A DNA stretch of 31,363 nucleotides, from assembly GCA_964415045.1 (NCBI GenBank), contig CAYPZL010000051.1, forward strand, positions 1-31,363, read 5' to 3'. A model generated the notes under the pieces. It was not told the DNA's origin. It did not search any database and saw nothing but the letters and a program-made list of their open reading frames with translations. The translations under genes were made by a program, and so were the position numbers. The first letter of the stretch is position 1; every line of letters starts with the position of its first letter. The DNA is from CAYPZL01 sp964415045 (GTDB lineage: Bacteria; Planctomycetota; Phycisphaerae; Sedimentisphaerales; Anaerobacaceae). Positions 1-6,909 of the stretch are shown here, one piece after another.

Positions 1-261
1 CAGCATGAAAATCACGCATAAAAAACAAGAACCTGAAGGATTGTAGTACAAATCCGTGCGGTCGAGCGAGATCCGCAACGGCTTGCCGTCCCCCCAGACA
101 AGGGCGCCGAGCAGCCCGTTGCCTAAAGGCAGCGCCTCATCCCAGACCCGCGCCGGGTCGGTGTAGTGCAACCCGTGCTCGGCGCGCGGCTGACCGTGCG
201 CCGCCGCGCAAACGACGGTCGACAGAAACGCTATGGCAAGCACCGCCCTCAACTGGCGCAT
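1..261 (-). CDS. GH95-like alpha-L-fucosidase, N-terminal part (cut by window edge)
   Basis: The reading frame starts at ATG 261 and runs off the window. It has a Sec signal peptide (about residues 1-24, MRQLRAVLAIAFLSTVVCAAA) and then an N-terminal domain block typical of GH95-type fucosidases: YTDPARVWDEALPLGNG, then LLGALVWGDGKPLRISLDR. An AAGGAG Shine-Dalgarno at 271-276 supports the start. The gene lies 55 bases downstream of the aldo/keto reductase on the same strand and is probably co-transcribed. Known for the family: inverting release of terminal fucose (some members act on galactose) outside the cytoplasm. Odd point: from about base 50 to the edge the sequence becomes AT-rich and the residues (after RTDL) no longer look like the family, where a Trp-Asp usually follows. 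This may be a contig-end artefact or a foreign insertion. Family call fairly firm, substrate uncertain. Confidence 0.72.
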   Translation of the reverse strand, partial: MRQLRAVLAIAFLSTVVCAAAHGQPRAEHGLHYTDPARVWDEALPLGNGLLGALVWGDGKPLRISLDRTDLYYNPSGSCFLCVIFML

Positions 262-316
262 ACGCTCTTACTCCTTATCCTCTGCACCCATACAGTGCCG
301 AAAGCCCGGCCCGGGC

Positions 317-1366
317 TCAGGCGTTGGCGTATGAACAACATTCGTGCGGGCTGTCCGGATAGATGGGCACGTCGAAGCGGTGTCCCATGGCCACGCTTTC
401 TTCTTCCCGCCGGAACAACGCCTTGCAGCCCTCGGCCATCTGCCGGACCTTGCGCGTCTCGGCCTCGCTGATGGGCTGGTAGGCATACGCTGCATCGATG
501 GCCTTGTCGAGCAAATCGAGAAACGACGGCGGAATGCCCGCGACCACACCGTCCAGCGAAAGAACGAAGCGCATGGCGAGGCTCACCTCCTCCGGCGTCT
601 CCGTCGCGCGGTACCACCACTTGCGCTTTCGTTCGGCGCCCTGCGGCCAAGCCCCCATCGACAGCGCCTTGATCGCCAGCACGCCGGCCCCCTGCTCCTT
701 GGCCAGCTTTAGGACGGCCTTGCCGAAGCCCATTTCGTAGTAATCGACGAAACTGATCGGAAACATCACCGTGTCGAAGCCAAAGCCCCGCATCGCTTCC
801 AGCGCCCCCTTGGTCGTGTGGGCCGAGAAGCCCAGGTATCGCACCTTTCCTTCTTCCCTGGCCTTCAGAAGCGTCTCGATGGCGCCGCCGGGTCCGAGCG
901 CTTTCTTGACCTCTTCGGGCGTGCGCAGGCAATGCAACTGGTACAGGTCGAAACGGTCGGTCTTGAGGCGCTTCAGCGAACGCTCCAGTTCCTTGCGGGC
1001 GCCGTCCTTGTCGCGCATCTTGGTCTTGCAGGCCAGGAAGATGTTGTCCCGGTCGATGCCCTGAAGCCCAACGCCCATCTTGATCTCGCACTCGCCGTCC
1101 CGGCCATAGGCGGGCGCGACGTCGTAATAGTTCAAGCCGCGATCGAACGCCGCGTGCAATCCCGCTGTGCAGCGATCCTGCTCGTAGTGGCTCAGCGCCA
1201 ACCCCGGGAAGCCCACCACCGAGACCCTCTCGCCCGTCCGGCCCAGGATGCGACGAGGCATACCGTTGCTCTGTGTCGCCTTCTCCCCACCGAACACGGC
1301 TTGCATGCCCAACGCACAACTGCCCGTCACACCCCCGACAACCTTCAAGAATTCCCTGCGATCCAT
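317..1366 (-). CDS. Tat-exported aldo/keto reductase
   Basis: A 349-residue protein opening with MDRREFLKVVGG, a classic twin-arginine leader, followed by an aldo/keto reductase TIM barrel. The catalytic tetrad is readable: D82 and Y87 in NYYDVAPAYG, K114 in the LACKTK strand and H145 in LYQLHC. I chose ATG 1366 because a GGGGG stretch sits about 8 bases upstream; a TTG six codons earlier gives no sensible leader. AKRs reduce aldehydes or ketones of sugars with NAD(P)H; export through Tat implies it folds with its cofactor in the cytoplasm first. Such exported AKRs are frequent beside glycosidases in Planctomycetota. It precedes the GH95-like gene by 55 bases, so a shared transcript is likely. 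The substrate cannot be predicted. Confidence 0.93.
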   Translation of the reverse strand: MDRREFLKVVGGVTGSCALGMQAVFGGEKATQSNGMPRRILGRTGERVSVVGFPGLALSHYEQDRCTAGLHAAFDRGLNYYDVAPAYGRDGECEIKMGVGLQGIDRDNIFLACKTKMRDKDGARKELERSLKRLKTDRFDLYQLHCLRTPEEVKKALGPGGAIETLLKAREEGKVRYLGFSAHTTKGALEAMRGFGFDTVMFPISFVDYYEMGFGKAVLKLAKEQGAGVLAIKALSMGAWPQGAERKRKWWYRATETPEEVSLAMRFVLSLDGVVAGIPPSFLDLLDKAIDAAYAYQPISEAETRKVRQMAEGCKALFRREEESVAMGHRFDVPIYPDSPHECCSYANA

Positions 1367-1588
1367 GTCTGTGCCCCCGTTCAAGAGTTCTTCTCGTCCA
1401 GGCCATTCAACAGGTTCTGCCTTCGGTGACCCATTCTACGTCTTCCGCCCCGCCGTGGCAACGGTGAGAACATCGAAATCCGCGAAGAGCGCAACCATGG
1501 AGCCGGCGATATTTTCTTCAGCGACGCGTCCGGCTGCGTCCCTCCGAACGTCACCGTCAGAGGCGTCTGTTGTTGGAGGACAAGCACC

Positions 1589-1910
1589 ATGGAGAAATCT
1601 CTGGTTGCGCTGGTCGTCTGCGCTTGTGTCTGTTCACCATCTCTGGCCGCACCCACGGGGACCGTCACGATGAAGTACCCGGGCTACAGCGCCGCTCCGT
1701 ACGCGACGGTGTCGCTCTATGCGGACTCGGACGGCTCCTACGACGACGCGGCCGGGACGGGCTACGAGGTCGCCTTCAGCGGCGGCATTGCCGCCGGCTT
1801 TTACAAATACGACGTAACTGCCGCCACCGGTTCCGGCGTCCGGCGCGATTCTGCTCGGCAGCCTGGGCACGGGCCTGATCGGTTGGCTGCGCCGGCGCAA
1901 AACGCTGTAA
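1589..1910 (+). pseudogene. Broken PEP-CTERM secreted protein (internal deletion plus frame change)
   Basis: ATG 1589, with GGAGG about 8 bases upstream, opens a signal peptide (MEKSLVALVVCACVCSPSLAA) and about 60 residues of mature protein (TGTVTMKYPGYSAAPYATVS and onwards, to KYDVTAATG). That frame then reads into arginine-rich sequence of a different character. One base over (codons from 1818, stop 1908-1910) lies a PEP-CTERM-type sorting tail: PVPASGAILLGSLG, a hydrophobic segment GTGLIGWL, then RRRKTL. The two halves meet between about 1818 and 1845, out of frame. Intact proteins of this kind normally have a longer middle region, so I infer an internal deletion or a deletion plus frameshift; a sequencing indel alone would still leave a very short protein. 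A clean terminator follows at 1935. The tail type is one seen in Phycisphaerae. Confidence 0.72.
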
Positions 1911-1934
1911 CGTCACGTTGCTTTCGCACGATTC

Positions 1935-1966
1935 GGGCTGCGGATTCGGACGCGCAGCCCTTTTCT
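1935..1966 (+). terminator. Rho-independent terminator after the PEP-CTERM gene
   Basis: Perfect 8-bp stem GGGCTGCG (1935-1942) / CGCAGCCC (1953-1960), 10-nt loop, then TTTTCT. It lies 24 bases after the stop of the broken PEP-CTERM gene. Read on the minus strand the same hairpin lies beyond the dnaE2 stop, but without a T-run on that side. Confidence 0.85.
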
Positions 1967-1999
1967 CATGCGCGGCCGACACGTGGCACACCGCATCGG

Positions 2000-4867
2000 C
2001 TACGCCACCCGCCCGCACGCCGAACATTCCAGGGCGAGCGAAGACAGATGCTCTGTCACTTTCCCCCTCGCCCAGACCGCCCCGCCGTAGGAGCAAATCG
2101 TCTGGTAGAGGTCGATCCGGTCGGGGAAGAAGCTCACCTCCGCCAGACCGGTGGCGTCCTCCAACGTCACGAACCCCATGGTCCGCCCGTCGCCGGTGCG
2201 GGCCCGCCGCGCCGTGGCCACGAAGCCGGCGACGGTGACGTTTCGGCCTAAAAACCGATTCAGCCGCCGGGCCGTGACGTAGCGGCCCGGAAGCAGTACG
2301 GCCGGATGCAGGCCGAACGGGATCCCCGTGACATCGATCTCCGCTTTCAGCCGCGCCAGCCGGTCGTAATCGGGCCATTGTTCAATCGAGCCGTCGCGGT
2401 AGATGTCGAACAGCAGGGGTTGATCCGGCTCGGGCAGGGGCAGATGCGACCGGCTCAGCATGGCTGGCCGCGTAGGGCCCAGCCCGTCGCAGGCGCCGAC
2501 GTGAATCAGGTTCTGCAATTCCGGCCGGCGGAACGTCACGCGCCGGCGCAGGTCATCGACGTCCGCAAACGGGGCCGCCTGCCTCCCTTCGACAATCGCC
2601 CTGGCCGTGCTGCGGCGGAGCCCTTTGACCACGTTGAGCCCCGCCCGAACGGCGCGGCCCACAAGGCTCCATTCGATCTCGCTGTGATTCACGTGCGGCG
2701 GCAGGACCGTGACGCCGTGACGCTTGGCGTCCCAGACGTAGACCCGCACCGGGTACATCCCGTGGTGGTTGTTCAAGAGCGAGCAATAGAATTGACTCGG
2801 ATAATGCGCCTTCAAATAAGCGGTCTGCCACGCGATGTTGGCGCACACCGTCGCGTGCGCCTTGCAGTACGAATAGGCGGCGAAACGCAGGACTTCGTCC
2901 CAGATCGCCTCGGCGCTGTGGCGCTCGATCCCCGCCTCCGCGGCGCGCCGCCGCACGAAATCATCGTACTGGGCCTGCAAGCGCGACGCCGAGACCTTCT
3001 TGGAGACCTCGGAGCGGAACCGGTCCGCCTCGGCGACGGTATAGCCGGCCACCTCCACCGCGATCCGCATGATATCCTCCTGGTACAGCATCACGCCGTA
3101 CGTGTCACCCAGCAGCTTCTCGATCCGGGGATGAAGGTATTCGAAGGGCTTTCCGTTCACGTGCCGCTCGATGAATTCGGTCTTCATCCCGCCAGAGGCC
3201 GGGCCCGGACGGATCAACGACAGCGCGATGGCCAGGTCCTTTTTGCTCTTGACCCGCAAGCCGCGCAGAAGCTGCCTCATCCCGGGCGACTCGCTCTGAA
3301 ACACGCCCAGACTGTCGCCGGCGCTCAACATCGCCGCGGTCTTTGCATCATCCGGATCGAAGTCAGGCTCTCCCCCGGCGCCGACGATTTGGATCGCCTC
3401 GTTCACCGTGGACAAGGCCCGGTTGCCCAGGAGGTCGATCTTCACCAGGCCGACCGCTTCGGCGGCGTCCTTGTCGTACTGCGTGATGACGACGCCTTTA
3501 TGCGCCCGCTGCAACGGAGCGATGTGACACACCGGGTACGGCGTGACAACGATGCCGCCGCAGTGAACGCCGAAGTGACGCGGGATGCCGAGCAGCTTCT
3601 CGGCCAGCCGGTACACCGGAGAGGTGCTCTTGATCTTTCGCTCTCGGGCCAACTGGTTGATTTGCACGGGCTCCAGGCCCAGCGCCCGGCCCGCGTCGCG
3701 CAGGGCGCTGCGCCGGCGATAGCGATTGACGTTACAAACCATGGCCACCCTTTCGGCACCCCAGCGCTCGTAGCAGAACCGGATGACCTCGTCGCGCCGG
3801 CGCCAGCACAAATCAATGTCGATGTCGGGACAGTCGGTGCGGCCCGGATTCATAAAGCGCTCGAAGTAGAGGCGATTCGCCACGGGACAGACGCGAGTAA
3901 AACCCAGCACGTGCGCGACCAGAGAGCCGGCCGCCGAACCACGCACCTCCACGGGAATCTTCTGCTTCTTAGCAAAGGTGACGATCTCGTGCACGACCAG
4001 GAAGTAGTCGCTAAAGCCATTGGCTCGTATCGTGGCCAGTTCGTGTTCCAGCCGCTTGACGACCTCCTTGCTCACGGGATTGTACTTGCGGGCCAATCCC
4101 CGGTGACAGAGCCGGGCCAGCTCGCGGTCGCCGGTCGTGCCCCGCGGAAGCTCGACGCGGGGCAAAATCGGTTGGCCGGTCAGCAGTTCCAGCTCGCAGC
4201 GCTCCACAAGCCGGTCGGCATTGGCCAGCGCTGCGGGGCAACGTCGCAGCAACCGTTCCATCCGCCGGGCCGAAACGAGCGTGGCGAAACCGTCGCGGTC
4301 TTCGGGACCCGCGCCGGCGACGCTCAACCGCCGGATGCGCGCCAGCAGGCGCGCGACTGTCACGTCATCGTCCTCGAGCCAATTGGCGCCCGTCCAGGCA
4401 ACCGGCTCGGCCCCGCCGGCAGCGGCGCGCTGCGCCTCTTGGGCGTTGCGGCAGCCGACGAACAGGCAATCCTTGCGGAAAACCGCTCGCAACCGTCCCA
4501 GCAGTTCCGGCTGCGGGCAAATGCAAATCAGCCCTCTGCCGTCCGCTTCTATCTGCTCGACCAGGTCAAAGGCCGGATCGAGATGTCGCGCGGTCGTGAT
4601 GCGACAAAGATTCCGATACCCCCTTTCGTTTTCCGCCAGCAGGATGGCCCGCTGGTTTTGCGTCAGGATTTCGACCCCGAGGATCGGCCGCACGTCGGCT
4701 TTGCGGGCGGCCCGGTAGAGGTCCACCGCGCCGGCCAGGGAATTGACGTCGGCCAGGGCCACCGCCCCGTACCCCAATTCCGCCGCCGTCTCGACCCAGC
4801 GCGGCACCGACACCGCCCCCCGCAGAAGGCTGTAGAAACTCCGACATGTCAGCGCCGCCATGCGCAT
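2000..4867 (-). CDS. dnaE2: Error-prone DNA polymerase III alpha subunit, DnaE2 type
   Basis: About 955 residues with C-family polymerase architecture: N-terminal PHP domain (1-70), palm with the PDIDID motif (catalytic D348, D350) and third aspartate D478 in LVKIDLLG, fingers with YGVMLYQEDIM, a SYCKAHA block, and a C-terminal OB fold (VTVAGFVATARRARTG) without the tau-binding tail of replicative DnaE. Starts at ATG 4867 or 4861 follow a GGGGCGGGG ribosome-site-like run; a GTG at 4888 is possible. The PHP metal ligands are lost: the usual HxH is T7-C8-R9 and the usual TDHG reads ADVN (39-42), so this domain should not act as a nuclease or pyrophosphatase. DnaE2 enzymes perform SOS-induced mutagenic translesion synthesis. 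It is the last gene of a lexA-DUF72-dnaE2 unit, 38 bases after DUF72. It is somewhat shorter than most DnaE2. Confidence 0.93.
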   Translation of the reverse strand: MRMAALTCRSFYSLLRGAVSVPRWVETAAELGYGAVALADVNSLAGAVDLYRAARKADVRPILGVEILTQNQRAILLAENERGYRNLCRITTARHLDPAFDLVEQIEADGRGLICICPQPELLGRLRAVFRKDCLFVGCRNAQEAQRAAAGGAEPVAWTGANWLEDDDVTVARLLARIRRLSVAGAGPEDRDGFATLVSARRMERLLRRCPAALANADRLVERCELELLTGQPILPRVELPRGTTGDRELARLCHRGLARKYNPVSKEVVKRLEHELATIRANGFSDYFLVVHEIVTFAKKQKIPVEVRGSAAGSLVAHVLGFTRVCPVANRLYFERFMNPGRTDCPDIDIDLCWRRRDEVIRFCYERWGAERVAMVCNVNRYRRRSALRDAGRALGLEPVQINQLARERKIKSTSPVYRLAEKLLGIPRHFGVHCGGIVVTPYPVCHIAPLQRAHKGVVITQYDKDAAEAVGLVKIDLLGNRALSTVNEAIQIVGAGGEPDFDPDDAKTAAMLSAGDSLGVFQSESPGMRQLLRGLRVKSKKDLAIALSLIRPGPASGGMKTEFIERHVNGKPFEYLHPRIEKLLGDTYGVMLYQEDIMRIAVEVAGYTVAEADRFRSEVSKKVSASRLQAQYDDFVRRRAAEAGIERHSAEAIWDEVLRFAAYSYCKAHATVCANIAWQTAYLKAHYPSQFYCSLLNNHHGMYPVRVYVWDAKRHGVTVLPPHVNHSEIEWSLVGRAVRAGLNVVKGLRRSTARAIVEGRQAAPFADVDDLRRRVTFRRPELQNLIHVGACDGLGPTRPAMLSRSHLPLPEPDQPLLFDIYRDGSIEQWPDYDRLARLKAEIDVTGIPFGLHPAVLLPGRYVTARRLNRFLGRNVTVAGFVATARRARTGDGRTMGFVTLEDATGLAEVSFFPDRIDLYQTICSYGGAVWARGKVTEHLSSLALECSACGRVA

Positions 4868-4905
4868 ACCATCCCCGCCCCAATACACGATGGTGTAACG
4901 AACGT

Positions 4906-5757
4906 CTATTCATCGACAGCAATCTTTGCCAGCTTCGGATAGGCCTGCAAAAGTCCTTTCGGAACGTGCTGCTTTTGTCCGGTCATCAGGGCCTTGAGCT
5001 CCAGGGCGTTGGCCAGCTCGGCCCCACGATAATGGTTGTTGGCAATCACGGTCAGCGACTCGAAGGCCTTGCCGAGGGAATCGAGCCGCTCTTTGATTCC
5101 GGCCAGCTCGCGGTCGTTGTAGTAATAATTGTAGGTCTCATCGCGTCCGGCCTTGCTGAACCACTTCTCGGCGTTCCGGCCGTGCATGCGAAAATAGCCA
5201 TCCCGGCCGACCGTACAATGCTGGAGACTGAACGACCGGCTGGAAGTCGGATAGTCCAGGTTGCAGACGGCCACACCGAGGTCCCCAAGAAAGTCCAGCG
5301 TCTCCTGCTCTTCCCACGAGTTGTGCCGCAGTTCCACCACCAGGCTGAACGCATCGTCAAAGTTGCCCACAATGGCCGCCAGATGCCGCCGCGACTGCGG
5401 ACTGTCCGCGAAATCGTACCGGAACTGCACCAGCAGATGCTTCAGCTTGCCGGCATCGAGGAACGGACCAAAGCCCCGGTGAAACTGCTTCACCGTTTCC
5501 GCGTCGATCTTGCCTTCGTGGGTGAAGCTCTTGTGCAGCTTGGCCGTGAAGAAAAAGTCCGGGCGATGCGCGGTCCGCCTCAGCCACGACGCCGTCGTCC
5601 GCTCGAACGGCGGCCGGTAGAACGTGCTGTTGATCTCGATGCAATCCACGAACCGGCTCACGTACGCGAGCTGGTCCATCTTGGAATCCGTGTACACGAT
5701 CCCCTGCCAGTCCGCGTAAGACCACCCCGCGATCCCTATGAAAACCGGACAACTCAT
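4906..5757 (-). CDS. DUF72 family TIM-barrel protein (YecE-like)
   Basis: A 283-residue protein with DUF72 landmarks: N-terminal FIGIAGWSYADWQG, then EINSTFY, a central VVELRHNSW strand and YFRMHGRN before a C-terminal NNHYRG block. The family folds as a TIM barrel; its biochemical role is not established. ATG 5757 is preferred because GGGGG (5763-5767) lies 5 bases upstream. A longer frame to 5829 exists only because the palindromic repeat at 5796-5904 happens to be open, giving a spurious leader (PGSFAGAQDD), so I reject it. The gene sits between lexA (5931-6551) and dnaE2 (38 bases downstream), all on the minus strand. This placement suggests SOS induction and a role linked to DNA damage; that is inference from position. 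Confidence 0.9.
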   Translation of the reverse strand: MSCPVFIGIAGWSYADWQGIVYTDSKMDQLAYVSRFVDCIEINSTFYRPPFERTTASWLRRTAHRPDFFFTAKLHKSFTHEGKIDAETVKQFHRGFGPFLDAGKLKHLLVQFRYDFADSPQSRRHLAAIVGNFDDAFSLVVELRHNSWEEQETLDFLGDLGVAVCNLDYPTSSRSFSLQHCTVGRDGYFRMHGRNAEKWFSKAGRDETYNYYYNDRELAGIKERLDSLGKAFESLTVIANNHYRGAELANALELKALMTGQKQHVPKGLLQAYPKLAKIAVDE

Positions 5758-5795
5758 CATATCCCCCATTGCTCTGTCGCTCGTCGCGCGAGACC

Positions 5796-5904
5796 TGTCA
5801 TCCTGAGCGCCAGCGAAGGATCCGGGCATCGCATGGAAGCCCTCTGCGCAACGCTGCCGCTCCGGCTTTCTCGGCCCGGATGCTTCACTTCGTTCAGCAT
5901 GACA
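5796..5904. repeat. Palindromic intergenic repeat (REP-like) between lexA and DUF72
   Basis: Left arm 5796-5827 begins TGTCATCCTGAGCG and ends GGATCCGGGC. Right arm 5874-5904 ends GTTCAGCATGACA and begins GCCCGGATGC. The arms are imperfect inverted copies of about 31 bp around a 46-base centre. The end sequence resembles a palindromic repeat scattered through intergenic DNA of many bacteria. It lies just after the lexA stop, would fold into a long hairpin in a lexA-DUF72 transcript, and could lower expression of the distal genes or stabilise the lexA message. Confidence 0.75.
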
Positions 5905-5930
5905 ACCTTCTCATAAGCGTCGGCGAAATA

Positions 5931-6551
5931 TCATTTGATGTCGGTTCGGATACAGCCTACGACTTTGCCGATGATGCGCACGTCCTTGTCGAACTGCTTG
6001 ATGTAGCGGGTCTTGTATCCGGCCCTTTTGTTGGCAGGTTTCAGAGCGATCCGGTGCTTCTGCACGAAGACCCTCTTGACCGTCGCTTCGTCATCCAGCA
6101 GCACGACACCGATCTGCCCGTTGGGGATGGTCGAGGCGACCTTGACGAGCACGTAGTCGCCGTCCATGATCCCCTCGTCCATCATGCTGTCGCCGGAAAC
6201 CTTCAGCAGAAACGTTCCGCGGGACCGGTCGACGAGCTTTTCCAGGTCCAGGTAGCCCTCGATGTTCTCCTCGGCCAGGATGGGCTCGCCCGCCGCGACC
6301 CGGCCCAAAATCGGGACGCCCTGCGTTTCCCGCAGCCGCCCGAGATACGTCGGCGAGAGCCTCAGCCCCCGATGGCCGCCTGCATCCACGAGGTAGCCTT
6401 TCTTTTTCAGGTAGCCCACTAACTGATACACCGCATTCTGGGCCAGCCTGAAGTGGCGCGCGATCTCCCGCTGGCTGGGGGGCGCGTTTTCCTCCAGCCG
6501 GGCGGCGATGAACGCCAGAACCTTCTGCTGTTTTTCCGTCAATGGCTCCAT
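5931..6551 (-). CDS. lexA: LexA SOS repressor
   Basis: A 206-residue LexA/S24 protein. The N-terminal winged helix-turn-helix (about 1-65) starts LTEKQQKVLAFI, with an SQREIARHF recognition helix region. The self-cleavage site is A87-G88 in VAAGEP, the catalytic serine S122 in SGDSM, and the catalytic lysine K159 in ATVKRV. These are all the residues needed for RecA-stimulated autocleavage. ATG 6551 follows GAGGTG by 6 bases; a GTG three codons upstream overlaps that site and is less likely. A promoter with a palindromic operator lies directly upstream (6580-6608), consistent with autoregulation. As first gene of the lexA-DUF72-dnaE2 run it probably controls the whole unit. The recognition helix differs from E. 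coli LexA, fitting an operator unlike CTGT-N8-ACAG. Confidence 0.95.
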   Translation of the reverse strand: MEPLTEKQQKVLAFIAARLEENAPPSQREIARHFRLAQNAVYQLVGYLKKKGYLVDAGGHRGLRLSPTYLGRLRETQGVPILGRVAAGEPILAEENIEGYLDLEKLVDRSRGTFLLKVSGDSMMDEGIMDGDYVLVKVASTIPNGQIGVVLLDDEATVKRVFVQKHRIALKPANKRAGYKTRYIKQFDKDVRIIGKVVGCIRTDIK

Positions 6552-6579
6552 TACGAGCACCTCAAAGCACTTTTATTCC

Positions 6580-6608
6580 CTTATATGGTTATTTGACCAT
6601 AATGTCAA
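6580..6608 (-). promoter_or_regulatory. lexA promoter (sigma-70 type)
   Basis: On the minus strand: TTGACA (6608-6603), 17-bp spacer, TATAAG (6585-6580), 28 bases before the lexA start codon. The spacer contains the palindrome at 6584-6601, so repressor binding would block RNA polymerase. Confidence 0.75.
6584..6601. promoter_or_regulatory. Candidate LexA operator, TATGGT-N6-ACCATA
   Basis: Perfect 6-bp inverted repeat TATGGT (6584-6589) / ACCATA (6596-6601) with a 6-bp centre, lying across the -35/-10 spacer of the lexA promoter. LexA operators are usually dyads at exactly this place in lexA genes. The half-sites match neither the proteobacterial nor the Gram-positive consensus, so the assignment rests on position and symmetry. 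I saw no second copy in this window. Confidence 0.6.
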
Positions 6609-6909
6609 CCCCAAAATTCCACCCGCCTCCAATTTTCTTCGCCCAACGTCTGCGAAGCCACAGAAAAAGAGTTCATCCGGTTTTTGCGTAGCGAAAACGT
6701 GGTTCGGAATCCACTCGGCGTTCGGGGCGGCGTGAGACCTTGACCCACGGGGCGACTTGATATCGGCGCTTTGTATTCTCAAGACGATATGATATCATAT
6801 GACTATAGCGGTTATGGGTATACGTCGATGCAATCATTCGATCCGGATGTCGTGGCGCCGTCATGCTCCAGAGGAGTGGTTTCAGCAGAGAAATGAAGGG
6901 GGCGATGAG
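6609..6909. other. Divergent intergenic region lexA / CotH gene, with a 14-bp palindrome
   Basis: About 300 bases with no credible gene. It holds the perfect palindrome ATATGATATCATAT (6787-6800), overlapping a weak promoter-like pair (TTGTAT, 16 bp, TATCAT), about 110 bases before the CotH gene start. A frame open from 6799 into the CotH gene lacks a leader and is probably untranslated. Confidence 0.5.

Noticed and set aside
1568..2251. Single intact 220-residue protein starting at 1589
   Set aside because: After about residue 82 the frame becomes arginine/proline-rich, runs past a perfect terminator and into the antisense of dnaE2, while a PEP-CTERM tail is clear in the neighbouring frame.
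2306..4942. 878-codon open frame antisense to dnaE2
   Set aside because: It mirrors a fully conserved polymerase, has no leader or family motif, and arises from high GC third positions.
5758..5829. N-terminal extension of DUF72 (PGSFAGAQDD...)
   Set aside because: It is the translation of the palindromic repeat; the Shine-Dalgarno and family start are at 5757.
6799..6909. Upstream start of the CotH gene at 6799
   Set aside because: The extra 37 residues precede and would bury the signal peptide; ATG 6910 has a GGGGG ribosome site.
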